Below, in pieces: positions 18,202 to 28,100 of a stretch of DNA of 64,000 bases (position 1 is its first letter; the number at the start of each line of letters is the position of its first letter). Origin of the DNA: Rhodococcus ruber NBRC 15591 (GTDB lineage: Bacteria; Actinomycetota; Actinomycetes; Mycobacteriales; Mycobacteriaceae). The stretch lies in contig NZ_BCXE01000001.1 in the NCBI RefSeq assembly GCF_001894945.1, positions 124,001 to 188,000 of the forward strand, given 5' to 3'. Below the pieces are notes generated by a model. That model saw only the letters and a list, made by a program, of their open reading frames with translations. It did no database searches and had not been told where the DNA came from. Position numbers and translations under genes: made by a program.

Positions 18202-19857
18202 TCACGGGGCGCCCTCCGGTGCCGACAGCACCAGGTCGGCGGTGGTGGTGAAGCCGACGGGCCCGCGCGGGACCCGTTCGGAACGTTCCAGCAGCAGATG
18301 GGCGGCGCGGCCGGCCAGGCGCAGCGTCGCGATCTGGTTGCCGAAGAACGGCCCGGTCGCGCGGGTCCACTCGATCGGTACCGGGGGCACCTCCGACACC
18401 CGTCCGAGCACGAAACGCACGGCCCGTTCCATCGCCCGGCTCCAGGAGACGCGGAACACCGCCCGGACCGCGGCGGGCACATAGTTGTGCAACGGCGAGC
18501 AGGTCAGCTGGAACACCCGGGTCGACATCGGATCCGGGAACCGTGCCTGCGCGACGTAGGCGTGGTGCACGTCGCCCGAGAGCACGCAGATCGTGGCCGG
18601 CGGACGGCCGGACGGTCCGGTGCAGCGGCCCCGGCCGATCTCCGCGAAGAGCCGGGCGAGCCGGTCGAACGAGTCGCGGAACGCCGCCCAGTGCTCGAGG
18701 TCCGCGCCGCGGCGGACGATCTCCGCCCAGCCGGCGACCCGTTTTCCGCGCACCCCGGCGGCGAGCCGCTCGTCCCAGGACTCGAGGTCGTGCAGCGCCC
18801 GCGGCAGCAGCCAGGGCAGCGACGTCCCGACGAGCAGGTGGTCGTAGTCGCCCTCCGTCTGCCGCTCGATCCAGGAGAACTCCGGGTCCGAGACCATCTC
18901 GCGACGCCCGCCGGCCAGGATCCGGCCGCAGCGCGAGTCGATCACCAGCAACCGGACGTTCCCGAGGTCGCGCCGGAAGGACCACAGGGTGCCCTTCGCG
19001 CCGTCGGCCTCCTCGTCCGCGGCCGACGCGAATTCCCGCAGCAGCGGCTCAGCATCCCCGTCGCACTTGCGGACGCGCTGGTACAGCTCGTTGCCCGCGA
19101 GCTCGGCGGGATCGAGGTTGCCGAGGTGCTGGTACACCCAGTACGACGCGAGGGCGCCGACGATGCGTTCCTCCCACCACGAGGTGGCTTCGACCTCGTC
19201 GCGCCAGGACTGCGAGGTGTTCCAGTCGTCGTGCACGTCGTGGTCGTCGAAGATCATCGAGGTGGGGACGGTGGACAGCAGCCAGCGCACGTGGGGGTCG
19301 GACCACGACTCGGCGTAGAGCCAGGTGTACTCCTCGTAGTTGCGGACCTGCGGGCCGGGAGGCTCGTCGAGGTCGTGGCGCTCGCGGACCCGCTCGAGGG
19401 TCTGGGCGGACAGTTCGTCGGCGTAGACCTGGTCGCCGAGGAGCAGCAGCGCGTCGGGCCAGCGGTCCGGTGCCCGGGTCGTCATGCGCTGCGCGTACGC
19501 GTCGAGCGCGTCGGCGCCGAGCTTGTCGTCGTTCTCGGTGGCGGCCGTGGTGGCGAACCGGCACGAACCGAAGATCAGTTCGAGGGGGCGGCCGGTGCCG
19601 AGGGTGCGGACGACGGACGCCGGGAAGTCGGGGGGCGGCCAGACCGGATGTCCGTCGAGGCGGACCTCGTACGGAGTGGTCGAGCCGGACTCGAGGTCGT
19701 CGATCACCACCAGTGCGTAGTGGTGACCGGCAACGGTCCAGGTGTGTTCCCGGTGGCCGAGGATCTCGACGGTGCACGGGTCCGACGTCTCCACCCACAC
19801 GGTGGCGTCGCGGCGACCGACGTGCCGCAGGACCGGACCCAGGACGAGTTCTGCCAT
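18202..19857 (-). CDS. PhoD-like alkaline phosphatase/phosphodiesterase
   Basis: A 551-aa protein with the PhoD metallophosphatase motifs in order: IFGSCRFATTA, LLLGDQVYADELS, MIFDDHDVHDDWN and CVLSGDVHHAYVAQARF. The N-terminal beta-sandwich region (VGRRDATVWVETSDP) is the PhoD N-domain. There is no Tat or Sec signal peptide, so it is probably cytoplasmic, unlike classical secreted PhoD. The ATG at 19857 gives MAELVLGPVLRHVG. It is the first gene of a leftward pair with the AGPS-like flavoprotein. Confidence 0.9.
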   Translation of the reverse strand: MAELVLGPVLRHVGRRDATVWVETSDPCTVEILGHREHTWTVAGHHYALVVIDDLESGSTTPYEVRLDGHPVWPPPDFPASVVRTLGTGRPLELIFGSCRFATTAATENDDKLGADALDAYAQRMTTRAPDRWPDALLLLGDQVYADELSAQTLERVRERHDLDEPPGPQVRNYEEYTWLYAESWSDPHVRWLLSTVPTSMIFDDHDVHDDWNTSQSWRDEVEATSWWEERIVGALASYWVYQHLGNLDPAELAGNELYQRVRKCDGDAEPLLREFASAADEEADGAKGTLWSFRRDLGNVRLLVIDSRCGRILAGGRREMVSDPEFSWIERQTEGDYDHLLVGTSLPWLLPRALHDLESWDERLAAGVRGKRVAGWAEIVRRGADLEHWAAFRDSFDRLARLFAEIGRGRCTGPSGRPPATICVLSGDVHHAYVAQARFPDPMSTRVFQLTCSPLHNYVPAAVRAVFRVSWSRAMERAVRFVLGRVSEVPPVPIEWTRATGPFFGNQIATLRLAGRAAHLLLERSERVPRGPVGFTTTADLVLSAPEGAP

Positions 19858-20049
19858 GGCGCCACCTACATCGGAGTTCGGCTCGGCGTTACAGCCATGC
19901 GCACGAGCCTACTGGCGCGCGGGGTCTGCGCGGTCCGGCTCGGCCGATTCGTCGTCGGGGGTGGTGCCGGGTGCCGATGCGGAGGATGGTGAGGGGTGCC
20001 GGGTGACCGGCGGACAGATGCGCACTGCGAGGGGAACGGAGCGGAGCAG

Positions 20050-20280
20050 TTGAGTACTCAGCCCAGGTCCGAGGACCCACTGGAGAACATCGACGAGGAC
20101 ACGAAGCGCCGGGCATCGGAGCAGGCGGAGGAGATGCAGCGCCGGTACGAGCCGGGGGCGCGCCCCACGGTGACGCTGCCCGGAACCGGGGGGACGGTGT
20201 CGGGCACGGCGTTCGCCGACATCGTCGAGACGGGGAGCGACGAGGTCGACGAGGAGGGCGACACCGCCCCCGGCCGGTGA
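20050..20280 (+). CDS. small acidic hypothetical protein
   Basis: A 76-aa hydrophilic protein read from TTG at 20050 (MSTQPRSEDPLENIDEDTKR), with a purine-rich AGGGGAACGGAGCGGAG run upstream. An in-frame start at 19996 is possible. The middle RPTVTLPGTGGTVSGTAFAD looks like a short folded or binding element. The C-terminus is rich in Asp/Glu. Composition and third-position bias look coding. No recognised domain. Confidence 0.6.
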   Translation: MSTQPRSEDPLENIDEDTKRRASEQAEEMQRRYEPGARPTVTLPGTGGTVSGTAFADIVETGSDEVDEEGDTAPGR

Positions 20281-20294
20281 TGCCCGCAGGCCGT

Positions 20295-20315
20295 GGCACC
20301 CGCACTGCGGGTGCC
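20295..20315. terminator. hairpin between convergent genes
   Basis: GGCACCCGC, loop ACT, GCGGGTGCC: a perfect 9-bp stem between the small hypothetical gene and the leftward SRPBCC gene, suitable as a bidirectional terminator. Confidence 0.55.
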
Positions 20316-20323
20316 GGGCGCGG

Positions 20324-20806
20324 TCACGTCCGGGCGAGCAGTGCGTCCAGTGCCGCGTAGCTCTGGCCGAGACCCTCGGCCATGCCGGAGTTCAGCATGC
20401 CGTCGCGTTCCTCGGAGGTGTGGAACTGCGAGACGGTGACCACGCGGGTGCGGCCGTCGCCGAGGTCTTCGAACGTCGCGGTGTCGATGGCGACGTACGC
20501 CGGCATGCCGTCCCATTCGAAGGACTGGACGATGCGGTCCTTGGGGGTGATCTCCCGGAATCGCCCTTCGAATCCGTGGGCTTCACCGTCGCTGTGCTCG
20601 ACGAACCGCCAGTGTCCACCCCGTTCGAACTCGAAGCGTTCGACGTCGAGGCGGTTGCCCCGGCCCCACCACCGGGCGAGCAGCTCGGGGTCGGTGTAGG
20701 CGGCCCAGACGCGGTCGCGGTCGGCGTCGAAGACGCGCTCGACCCGGATCTCCCGCTCGTGGGGAGTCGTGACCGTAAGCGGGGCAGAGGGATTCGTGGT
20801 TGTCAT
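20324..20806 (-). CDS. SRPBCC family protein (AHSA1-like)
   Basis: A 160-aa START/Bet v1-fold protein of the AHSA1 type. It has HEREIRVERVFDADRDRVWAAYTDPELLARWWG followed by a beta-rich core and a C-terminal helix ending GQSYAALDALL. Such proteins bind small hydrophobic ligands; the ligand is unknown here. The start overlaps the stop of the upstream ArsR-type regulator by 4 bp (ATGA). Paired ArsR-AHSA1 genes are a common bacterial arrangement, in which the regulator controls both. Confidence 0.9.
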   Translation of the reverse strand: MTTTNPSAPLTVTTPHEREIRVERVFDADRDRVWAAYTDPELLARWWGRGNRLDVERFEFERGGHWRFVEHSDGEAHGFEGRFREITPKDRIVQSFEWDGMPAYVAIDTATFEDLGDGRTRVVTVSQFHTSEERDGMLNSGMAEGLGQSYAALDALLART

Positions 20807-21135
20807 GGCGTTCCTTTCGTTCGGTCGAGGAACTCCGCAAGGCGGTCCATGCGGCCCTCGATCATCTGCTGGTGGTCGCGGATCCAGTCCGCTTCGTGCT
20901 CGAGTCGGTTGATGCCGAGCCGGCAGTGGCGCACGCGGCCCTTCTTCTCGGTGACGACGAGACCTGCCTCCTCGAGGAGCCGGACGTGTTTCGTGATCCC
21001 GGTCGGTGTCATCCGGTACCGGGCGGCCAGGTCGCTGATCGAGGCCGGTCCGGCGCGCAGATCCTGGAGGATCCCGCGCCGGGTCGGGTCCGACAGCGCC
21101 GCGAACGTGGCATCGAGACTCGAATACTGAACCAT
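20803..21135 (-). CDS. ArsR-type winged-helix transcriptional regulator
   Basis: A 110-aa regulator starting MVQYSSLDATFAALSDPTRR. The HTH region, ISDLAARYRMTPTGITKHVRLLEEAGLV, is typical of metal-independent ArsR/PadR-like repressors paired with AHSA1 proteins. No CxC metal-binding motif is visible, so metal sensing is unlikely. The much longer upstream open frame is antisense to other genes and is rejected. A consensus promoter and two inverted repeats lie at its start, consistent with autorepression of the two-gene operon. Confidence 0.9.
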   Translation of the reverse strand: MVQYSSLDATFAALSDPTRRGILQDLRAGPASISDLAARYRMTPTGITKHVRLLEEAGLVVTEKKGRVRHCRLGINRLEHEADWIRDHQQMIEGRMDRLAEFLDRTKGTP

Positions 21136-21171
21136 CAGGTTCAGTGTTGCAGGGCTGCGGAGCCCTGTCAA
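21127..21171 (-). promoter_or_regulatory. ArsR promoter with two nested inverted repeats
   Basis: On the minus strand, -35 TTGACA (21166-21171), a 17-bp spacer and -10 AACACT (21143-21148) precede the ATG by 7 nt, so the mRNA is probably leaderless. CAGGGCT/AGCCCTG (21150-21167, loop GCGG) fills the spacer. CTGAACC/GGTTCAG (21127-21144, loop ATCA) spans the start codon. Either could be the repressor operator. Confidence 0.5.
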
Positions 21172-21188
21172 CGGTCCCGACCGGCCGA

Positions 21189-21194
21189 TACTGT
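21189..21194 (+). promoter_or_regulatory. candidate -10 of a leaderless DUF2505 transcript
   Basis: TACTGT lies 7 nt before the ATG at 21202. No ribosome-binding site is visible. Confidence 0.35.
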
Positions 21195-21201
21195 GCAGTT
21201 C

Positions 21202-21699
21202 ATGCCGAAGTCCTTCGCCTTCACCACCGAGCTGGACCACCACGTCCGCGACGTGCACGCGGTGCTGCTCGACGAGCGGTACTGGCTCGACCGGGTGGCG
21301 GACCGGGCGAGTGCCACCGCGATCGTCGAGGAACCGCACGGTCCGGGCAGTGTGCGGGTGACCGTCACGGACCGGTCCGAACCCTCGGATCTGCCGTCGA
21401 TCGTGCGCGGCGTGCTGCGCGGGCCGCTGATCGTCGAGCGCACCGACGAATGGGGTCCGCTGGTCGACGACGTCGCCGACGGGCTGCTGTCCGGAGGCGC
21501 CACCGGCCTGCCGGTCGCCCTCGAAGGACGATCCCGGCTGCGGACGAGCCGCACCGGTGGGACGTACGTCGACGTGCAGGGGCAGGTCGTCGTCCGGGTC
21601 CCGCTCCTCGGCGGCCGGATCGAGTCGATGGTGCACGGGATGGTCCAGCAGATCGTCGAGCACGATCGGATCGCGATCGCGGCGTGGCTGTCGCGCTGA
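21202..21699 (+). CDS. DUF2505 domain protein
   Basis: A 165-aa actinobacterial protein of the DUF2505 family (SRPBCC-like fold). It starts MPKSFAFTTELDHHVRDVHAVLLDERYW and ends RIESMVHGMVQQIVEHDRIAIAAWLSR. The pattern of a helix, then beta strands with alternating polar and hydrophobic residues, then a long C-terminal helix is typical. Function unknown. It is divergent from the ArsR gene across 66 bp, so the promoters almost overlap. Confidence 0.85.
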   Translation: MPKSFAFTTELDHHVRDVHAVLLDERYWLDRVADRASATAIVEEPHGPGSVRVTVTDRSEPSDLPSIVRGVLRGPLIVERTDEWGPLVDDVADGLLSGGATGLPVALEGRSRLRTSRTGGTYVDVQGQVVVRVPLLGGRIESMVHGMVQQIVEHDRIAIAAWLSR

Positions 21700-21813
21700 C
21701 CTGCCCCGACCGGTCCGGCAGCGCGCGTCGCGCGGCCGCCGCGGCGAGCGCTGTCGCCGGGATGTGATAAGCCGGTGCAGGACCGGAACACACCGAGCGA
21801 CGAGGGGACCCGC

Positions 21814-24800
21814 GTGCTGACGCTGCACCGCGCCGAGCGCGCCGACACCCTGGCCGCCGCTCTCGCCGAGTTGCTCGTCGTGCCCCTCGCCGACCCGTTC
21901 GCCCGCGAGATCGTCGCCGTCCCCGCCAAGGGGGTCGAGCGGTGGCTGACGCAGCGGCTGTCGACGGTGCTCGGCGGCACCTGCGGTGACGGTGTCGCCG
22001 CCAACATCGACCACCCGTCGCCGGCACGGCTGGTGGACGAGGCGCTGGCCGCTGCCACCGGCCGGACGGCGGCGGACGACCCCTGGCACCCCGACCGGAT
22101 GCGGTGGACGCTGCTCGACGTCGTCGACGACTGCCTCGACGAACCGTGGTGCACCGTCCTCGCCCGGCACCTCGGCCGCGACGGCGTCGATCACCGCGCC
22201 GGTCGACGCTACGCCACCGCCGCCCACCTGGCCGACCTGTTCCGCAGCTACGCGTCGCAGCGCCCGGAGATGCTCGTCGACTGGGCCGCCGGGCGCGACA
22301 CCGACGGCACCGGCCACGACCTCGCCGAACACCTCGTGTGGCAGGCCCGGCTGTGGCGGCGGCTGCGCGAGCGCCTCGGCGACGACAGTCCCGCCGAGCG
22401 GCTCACCGCCGCCTGCACGCGGTTGCGCACCGACCCGGAGCTCGTGGACTGGCCGGCTCGGCTGTCGCTGTTCGGCCCCACCCGGCTCACCGTCGCCCAG
22501 TGCGCGGTGCTGTCCGCGGTTGCCGCGAACCGTGATGTGCACCTGTGGATTCCGCATCCGAGTCCGGCGATGTGGGAAGGGCAGGCGGCCGCGGCGCCGG
22601 TTCGTCGTCGCGCCGACGACCGCAGTGCCCTCGCGGTGCAGCACCCCCTCCTGGCGAGCCTGGCCCGGGACGTGCGCGAACTACGCGCGCACCTCGCCGG
22701 TCCCGGAGTCGCCGACGTGCACCACCCCGGCGGGACCGGCCCCGACACGCTCCTGGGGCGCCTGCAGGACGACCTCCGGGCCGACCGGCCCCCGGCCCGC
22801 TCCGCCGCCGCCGACGGCACGATCCGCATCCACGCCTGTCACGGTCCGGCGCGGCAGGTGGAGGTGCTGCGCGAGTGCCTGCTGCACCTGTTCGCGGACG
22901 ATCCGAGTCTCGAACCCCGCGACGTGGTCGTCATGTGCCCGGATGTGGAGACTTACGCGCCGCTCGTGCAGGCCGCATTCGGCCAGGGTGCCGCCCGGCA
23001 CGACACCTCCGGGCACCCGGGACACCGGCTACGGGTGCGTCTCGCCGACCGCGGCCTGCGCCGCACCAACCCGGTGCTGGCGGTCGTCGCGACGCTCGTG
23101 GGGCTCGCCGACGCACGGGTGACCGCCAGCGAGGTCCTCGACCTCGCCGGGGCCGCGCCGGTGCGCCGGCGGTTCGGCTTCGTCGACGACGACCTCGAAC
23201 GGCTGCAGGAATGGACCGCCGCTGCCGGGGCCCGCTGGGGCATCGGCAAAGGGCAGCGGAACGCCTTCGGCCTCGGGGACTTCCCGCAGAACACGTTCGG
23301 CACGGCCCTGGACCGGATCCTCCTCGGCACGGCCGCCGACGAGTCGCAGAGCGAGTGGCTCGGACTCACGCTCCCGCTCGACGACGTCGAGAGCAACGAC
23401 ATCGACCTGACGGGACGGTTCGCCGAGTACATCGACCGGCTCACGGTGGCACTGCACGGCCTGCGCGGTCCCCAGCCGGCCGCGCAGTGGGCCGACGCCC
23501 TCACCCGCGCACTGGATCTGCTGACCGATGTCGATCCCGCCGACGCCTGGCAGCTCACCCAGGCTCACCGGGAACTCGCCGCCGCCGTCGAGCACGCCGG
23601 GCCGGCGCCGCTGCGGCTGGCCGACGTGCGGGCCATGCTGACAGCCCGGCTCGCGGCACGCCCGACGCGCGCGAACTTCCGGACCGGCGAGCTGACCGTG
23701 TGCACGATGGTGCCGATGCGGTCGGTGCCGCACCGCGTCGTGGTCCTGCTCGGCCTCGACGACGAGAGCTTCCCCCGCTCCGCCCACATCGACGGCGACG
23801 ACGTGCTGGCAGTGAATCCCTGCCTGGGGGAACGTGATCCGCGCAGCGAGGACCGGCAGTTGCTGCTCGACGCCGTCATGTCGGCGGGGGAGACGCTGCT
23901 GCTGTTCTACACCGGTGCGGACCCGGTCACCGGTGCCCGCCGCCCCCCGGCGATCCCGCTGAGCGAACTGCGCGACGTGGTCGAGACGATGGTCGGTCCC
24001 GACGGCATGGCCGAGCTCCTCACCCGGCATCCGTTGCAGCCGTTCGATCCGCGCAACTTCCGGCCCGACCGCCCGCTGAGCTTCGACCGGGCCGCACTCG
24101 CGGGGGCGCGCGCCGCGCAGCACCCGGCGAAACAGCGTCCCGGACTGCTGCAGCGGCCGCTCGCGCCTGCCGCGCGCACCGACGTCGACCTGGCCGACCT
24201 CGTCGCGTTCGTCACCCACCCCACCCAGGCGTTCCTGCGGCAGCGCCTCGGGGTGCGGGTGCCCGATCGCGACGAGGACATCGCCGACGCCCTCGATGTC
24301 GGCCTCGACCCGCTCGCCCGGTGGGACCTCGGCGACCGCATGCTCGAGGCGCTGCTCGCCGGCACGGACCCCGCGGACTTCCGGGCCGCCGAATGGCGGC
24401 GCGGTACCCTGCCGCCGTACCGGCTCGGTGAACTCGCGCTCGACGACGTCGCCGCCACCGTGGGCACCTTGGTGGCGGTGTGCCGGCCGATCTACACGGG
24501 ACCGGCCGACACCGTCGACGTGAACGTCGACCTCGGGGACGGCCGGCGCCTGACCGGGACGGTCGGCGGGGTCCACGGCGCCGTCGTCGCCCGCAGCACC
24601 TTCTCCCGGCTGGCGCCGAAACACCGCCTCACCGCCTGGGTGCACCTGCTCGCCGTCGCCGCGTCGGACCGGCCGGGGCAGTGGCAGGCCGTCACCACCG
24701 GCCGGGGGCGGTTCCGCAGCACCCCGGCCTGGCGGTCCACGATCAACGCCCCGGCCGACCCCGTGGAGCAACTCGCCCGCCTCGTGGACCTGCGCGACCG

Positions 24801-25107
24801 CGGGTTGCACGAGCCGCTGCCGACCGCCACCGCCGCCGCCGCGGAGTACGCCGAGCGCCGCCACCGCGGCGACTCCGTCGAGATGGGACTCGACGCCGCC
24901 GCCCAGGAGTTCGGATCCACCTACGGCGAACGCACCGACCGTCACCTCACCTACCTGTACGGCCCCGACGTGACGCTGCGGGACCTGACCTCCGTCGCCG
25001 CCCGCGACGACGAGCAGACGTGGCACGGCGAGCCCACCCGATTCGGCGCCCTCGCGCGCCGCCTGTGGGAGCCGTTGCTGTCCAACGAGATCCAGGGGCG
25101 GCCGTGA
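21814..25107 (+). CDS. recC: exodeoxyribonuclease V subunit gamma (RecC)
   Basis: Chi-recognising, helicase-fold but catalytically inactive subunit of RecBCD. The 1097-aa product starts at the GTG at 21814 (MLTLHRAERADTLAAALAELL), preceded by GAGGGGAC; an upstream GTG at 21775 is less well placed. RecC landmarks include DPFAREIVAVPAKGVERWLTQ near the N-terminus, CHGPARQVEVLRECLLHLF, DVVVMCPDVETYAPL, and VVVLLGLDDESFPR in the degenerate helicase part. No Walker A is present, as expected for RecC. The stop overlaps the recB start (GTGA). Confidence 0.94.
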   Translation: MLTLHRAERADTLAAALAELLVVPLADPFAREIVAVPAKGVERWLTQRLSTVLGGTCGDGVAANIDHPSPARLVDEALAAATGRTAADDPWHPDRMRWTLLDVVDDCLDEPWCTVLARHLGRDGVDHRAGRRYATAAHLADLFRSYASQRPEMLVDWAAGRDTDGTGHDLAEHLVWQARLWRRLRERLGDDSPAERLTAACTRLRTDPELVDWPARLSLFGPTRLTVAQCAVLSAVAANRDVHLWIPHPSPAMWEGQAAAAPVRRRADDRSALAVQHPLLASLARDVRELRAHLAGPGVADVHHPGGTGPDTLLGRLQDDLRADRPPARSAAADGTIRIHACHGPARQVEVLRECLLHLFADDPSLEPRDVVVMCPDVETYAPLVQAAFGQGAARHDTSGHPGHRLRVRLADRGLRRTNPVLAVVATLVGLADARVTASEVLDLAGAAPVRRRFGFVDDDLERLQEWTAAAGARWGIGKGQRNAFGLGDFPQNTFGTALDRILLGTAADESQSEWLGLTLPLDDVESNDIDLTGRFAEYIDRLTVALHGLRGPQPAAQWADALTRALDLLTDVDPADAWQLTQAHRELAAAVEHAGPAPLRLADVRAMLTARLAARPTRANFRTGELTVCTMVPMRSVPHRVVVLLGLDDESFPRSAHIDGDDVLAVNPCLGERDPRSEDRQLLLDAVMSAGETLLLFYTGADPVTGARRPPAIPLSELRDVVETMVGPDGMAELLTRHPLQPFDPRNFRPDRPLSFDRAALAGARAAQHPAKQRPGLLQRPLAPAARTDVDLADLVAFVTHPTQAFLRQRLGVRVPDRDEDIADALDVGLDPLARWDLGDRMLEALLAGTDPADFRAAEWRRGTLPPYRLGELALDDVAATVGTLVAVCRPIYTGPADTVDVNVDLGDGRRLTGTVGGVHGAVVARSTFSRLAPKHRLTAWVHLLAVAASDRPGQWQAVTTGRGRFRSTPAWRSTINAPADPVEQLARLVDLRDRGLHEPLPTATAAAAEYAERRHRGDSVEMGLDAAAQEFGSTYGERTDRHLTYLYGPDVTLRDLTSVAARDDEQTWHGEPTRFGALARRLWEPLLSNEIQGRP

Positions 25108-28100
25108 CCCGAACCGTGTCCGAGTTCGACCTGCTGGGGACGCTCCCCACGGGCACCACCGTGCTCGAGGCCAGCGCGGGAACCGGCAAGACCTACGCCC
25201 TCGTCGGCCTGGCCACCCGGTTCGTCGCCGAGGGCACAGCGGAGTTGTCGGAGCTGCTGCTGGTGACGTTCAGCCGCGCCGCGACGCAGGAGCTGCGCGA
25301 ACGCACCCGGGACCGGTTCGCCGCCGCCGCGCGGGCGCTGGCCGATCCGGACGCCGCCCGCCGCCATCCCGACGAGCTGATCCGGCACCTCGCCGACGGC
25401 GACGTGGCCACGCACCGGCGCCGGCTGCTGCGGGCGCTGTCCGACTTCGATGCCGCCACCATCGCCACCACGCACGGGTTCTGCCAGCGCATGCTCGACG
25501 AACTCGGCACCGCCGGGGAATGCGACTCCGCCGCGGTGCTCGTCGAGGACGTCGACGACCTGACCGCCGAGGTCGTCGCGGACCTGTACCTGCGTCGGTA
25601 CGGCCGCGCGGATGCGGCACCGATCTCACACGCGGAGGCGGCGGAGGCCGCGCGTGCCGCGATCTTCGACCCGCAGGCCACGCTCGCCCCCGAGGGCGCG
25701 GACGGCACGCCCGCGGGTGAACGCGTCGAGTTCGCCCGGGCCGTGCGGGCCGAGGTCGACCGCCGCAAACGCCTCGCGGGTCTGCGGGACTACGACGACC
25801 AGCTCTCGCTGCTGCACGCGGTGCTGACCGATCCCGGGCACGGCGAGGCCGCGTGCCGCCGCATCGGCTCCCGATTCCGGGTCGTGCTCGTCGACGAGTT
25901 CCAGGACACGGACCCGCTGCAGTGGGAGATCCTGCGCAGCGCGTTCCACCGGCGCACGACCCTCGTCCTCGTCGGCGACCCGAAACAGGCCATCTACGCG
26001 TTCCGCGGCGCCGAGGTGCTCAGCTATCTCGGCGCGATGGAGTTCGCCGACGAGCACCAGGAACTCGTCCGCAACTGGCGCAGCGACGGGAACCTGCTCG
26101 CGGCCCTCGACCACCTGTACGGCGGTGCGGCCCTGGGGGATCCGCGAATCGTGGCGCATCGGGTCGAGGCCGCGCAGCCGCCGTCCCGGATCGCCGGGGC
26201 GGTGCCGCTGCGGCTGCGGCACCTGCCGCGTGCCGGGGCCGGTCCGTGCGGGGCCTCCGGTTTCCCGAAGGCACCGGCGTTGCAGGCCCGGGTGGCACGC
26301 GACGTCGCGGCGGACATCGCGGCACTGCTCGGCGGCGAGGTCACCGTCGACCTCGGCGCCGGCCGGCGACCCGTCGAACCCGGCGACGTCGCGGTTCTGG
26401 TCCGGACCAACGCGCAGGTCGCCCTCGTGCACGGAGCCCTCACCCGCGCCGGGATCCCGGCCGTGCTCGCGGGCGGAACCAGCGTCTTCGCGACCCCCGC
26501 CGCGCGGGAATGGCTGCGGGTGCTGCAGGCACTCGAGCAGCCGCACCGCCCCGACCGGGTGCGTCTGGCCGCCCTGACCTCCCTGATGGGGCACACCGCC
26601 GGGGACGTCGACACCCGCGGCGACGAGCTCGTGGCCGCGGTCGGCACCCTGCTGCGCGAGCTGGACCTCGTGTTCGAGCGGTCCGGCTTCGCCGCGCTCT
26701 TCGAGCGCCTCGCCGCGTCCTGCGCCCTCGAGCCGCGACTGCTGGGCTGGCCGGGCGGCGAACGGGAACTGACCGATCTGCGCCACCTCGCGCAACTGCT
26801 CGACGAGACCGCGGCGGCCGGCGCGCTCGGTGTCACGGCGCTGACCCGCTGGCTGACCGAACGGATCGCCGAGGCGGGCACGGCCCGCGCCGACCGCAGC
26901 CGCCGGCTCGACAGCGACGCCGCCGCGGTGCAGGTGCTGACCGTCCACGCCAGCAAGGGCCTCGAATTCCCCGTGGTCTACGTGCCGTTCGCGTGGGAGT
27001 CGGGCGTGCGGTCGAAACCGGACCGGCTCCTGCTCCACGACGACTCCGGACGCCGGATCCTCGACGTCGGCGGCGAGGGCAGCCCCGGATACGGGGAACG
27101 TCGCCGGCGCCACGACGACGAGGTTGCCGGTGAGGAACTGCGGCTGCTGTACGTCGCGCTGACCCGCGCCCGCTGTCACCTGGTGCTGTGGTGGGCTCCC
27201 GGATACAGCACCCCCGGCGCCCCGCTGCACCGTCTGTTGTTCGGCCGGGCACCCGGCACGTCCGACGTCGCCCCCAAGGCCCGCGTGCCCGAGGATCCGA
27301 TCGTGGCGCAGCAGCTCGCCGCGTGGGCCGACCGAGCCGCCGGCTCGGTGTCCGTCGAGGCCGTCGGCTCGGCGCCGATCCCCACCGTGACGTGGGTGCG
27401 CCCGCGTGAGGCCGTCGTGGACCTCGAGGCGGCGCGTTTCGACCGCGAGCTCGACGACGCCTGGCGGCGCACCTCGTACACCGCCCTCACCGCCGCCGCC
27501 CACGACGAACCCCACCAGGTGCGGGCGGAGACCGAGCAGCCGGTGAACATCGACGAACCGGAGGAGCCGCCGCTGCTGCCGGCCGACGCGGGCGAGGGCA
27601 TCGAGTCCCCGATGAACGCCCTGCCCGGTGGGGCGGTGTTCGGCACCCTCGTGCACGCGGTGCTCGAGGTCGTCGACACCGCCGCCGCCGACCTCGGCGC
27701 GGAACTGCTGCGCTGTTGCCGCGACACCGTCGCCGAACAGTTCTCCGACGTCGACCCCGAGGAGCTGGCGACGGCACTGCTGCCGGTCCTGCGGACCCCG
27801 CTCGGTGGGGACGCGGGCACACTCGCCGACATCGCCCCGGCCGACCGCCTCGCCGAACTCGACTTCGAGCTGCCCCTCGCCGGCGGGGACGATCCAGTCG
27901 CCACCACCGTCACCCTCGACGGTGTCGCCCGGTTGCTGCGTGCGCACCTGCCCGCCGACGACCCGTTCGCCTCGTACGCCGATCTCGTCGGCACCCTCGA
28001 GCCCACCCCGCTGCGCGGCTATCTCACCGGCAGCATCGATTCGGTGCTGCGGATCCGCGGCACCGAGCCGCGGTTCGTGATCGTCGACTACAAGACGAAC

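Noticed and set aside
21136-22644. Extension of the ArsR gene to a 613-residue protein
   Set aside because: The added part is antisense to DUF2505 and recC. The ATG at 21135 with its consensus promoter gives a normal-length ArsR regulator.
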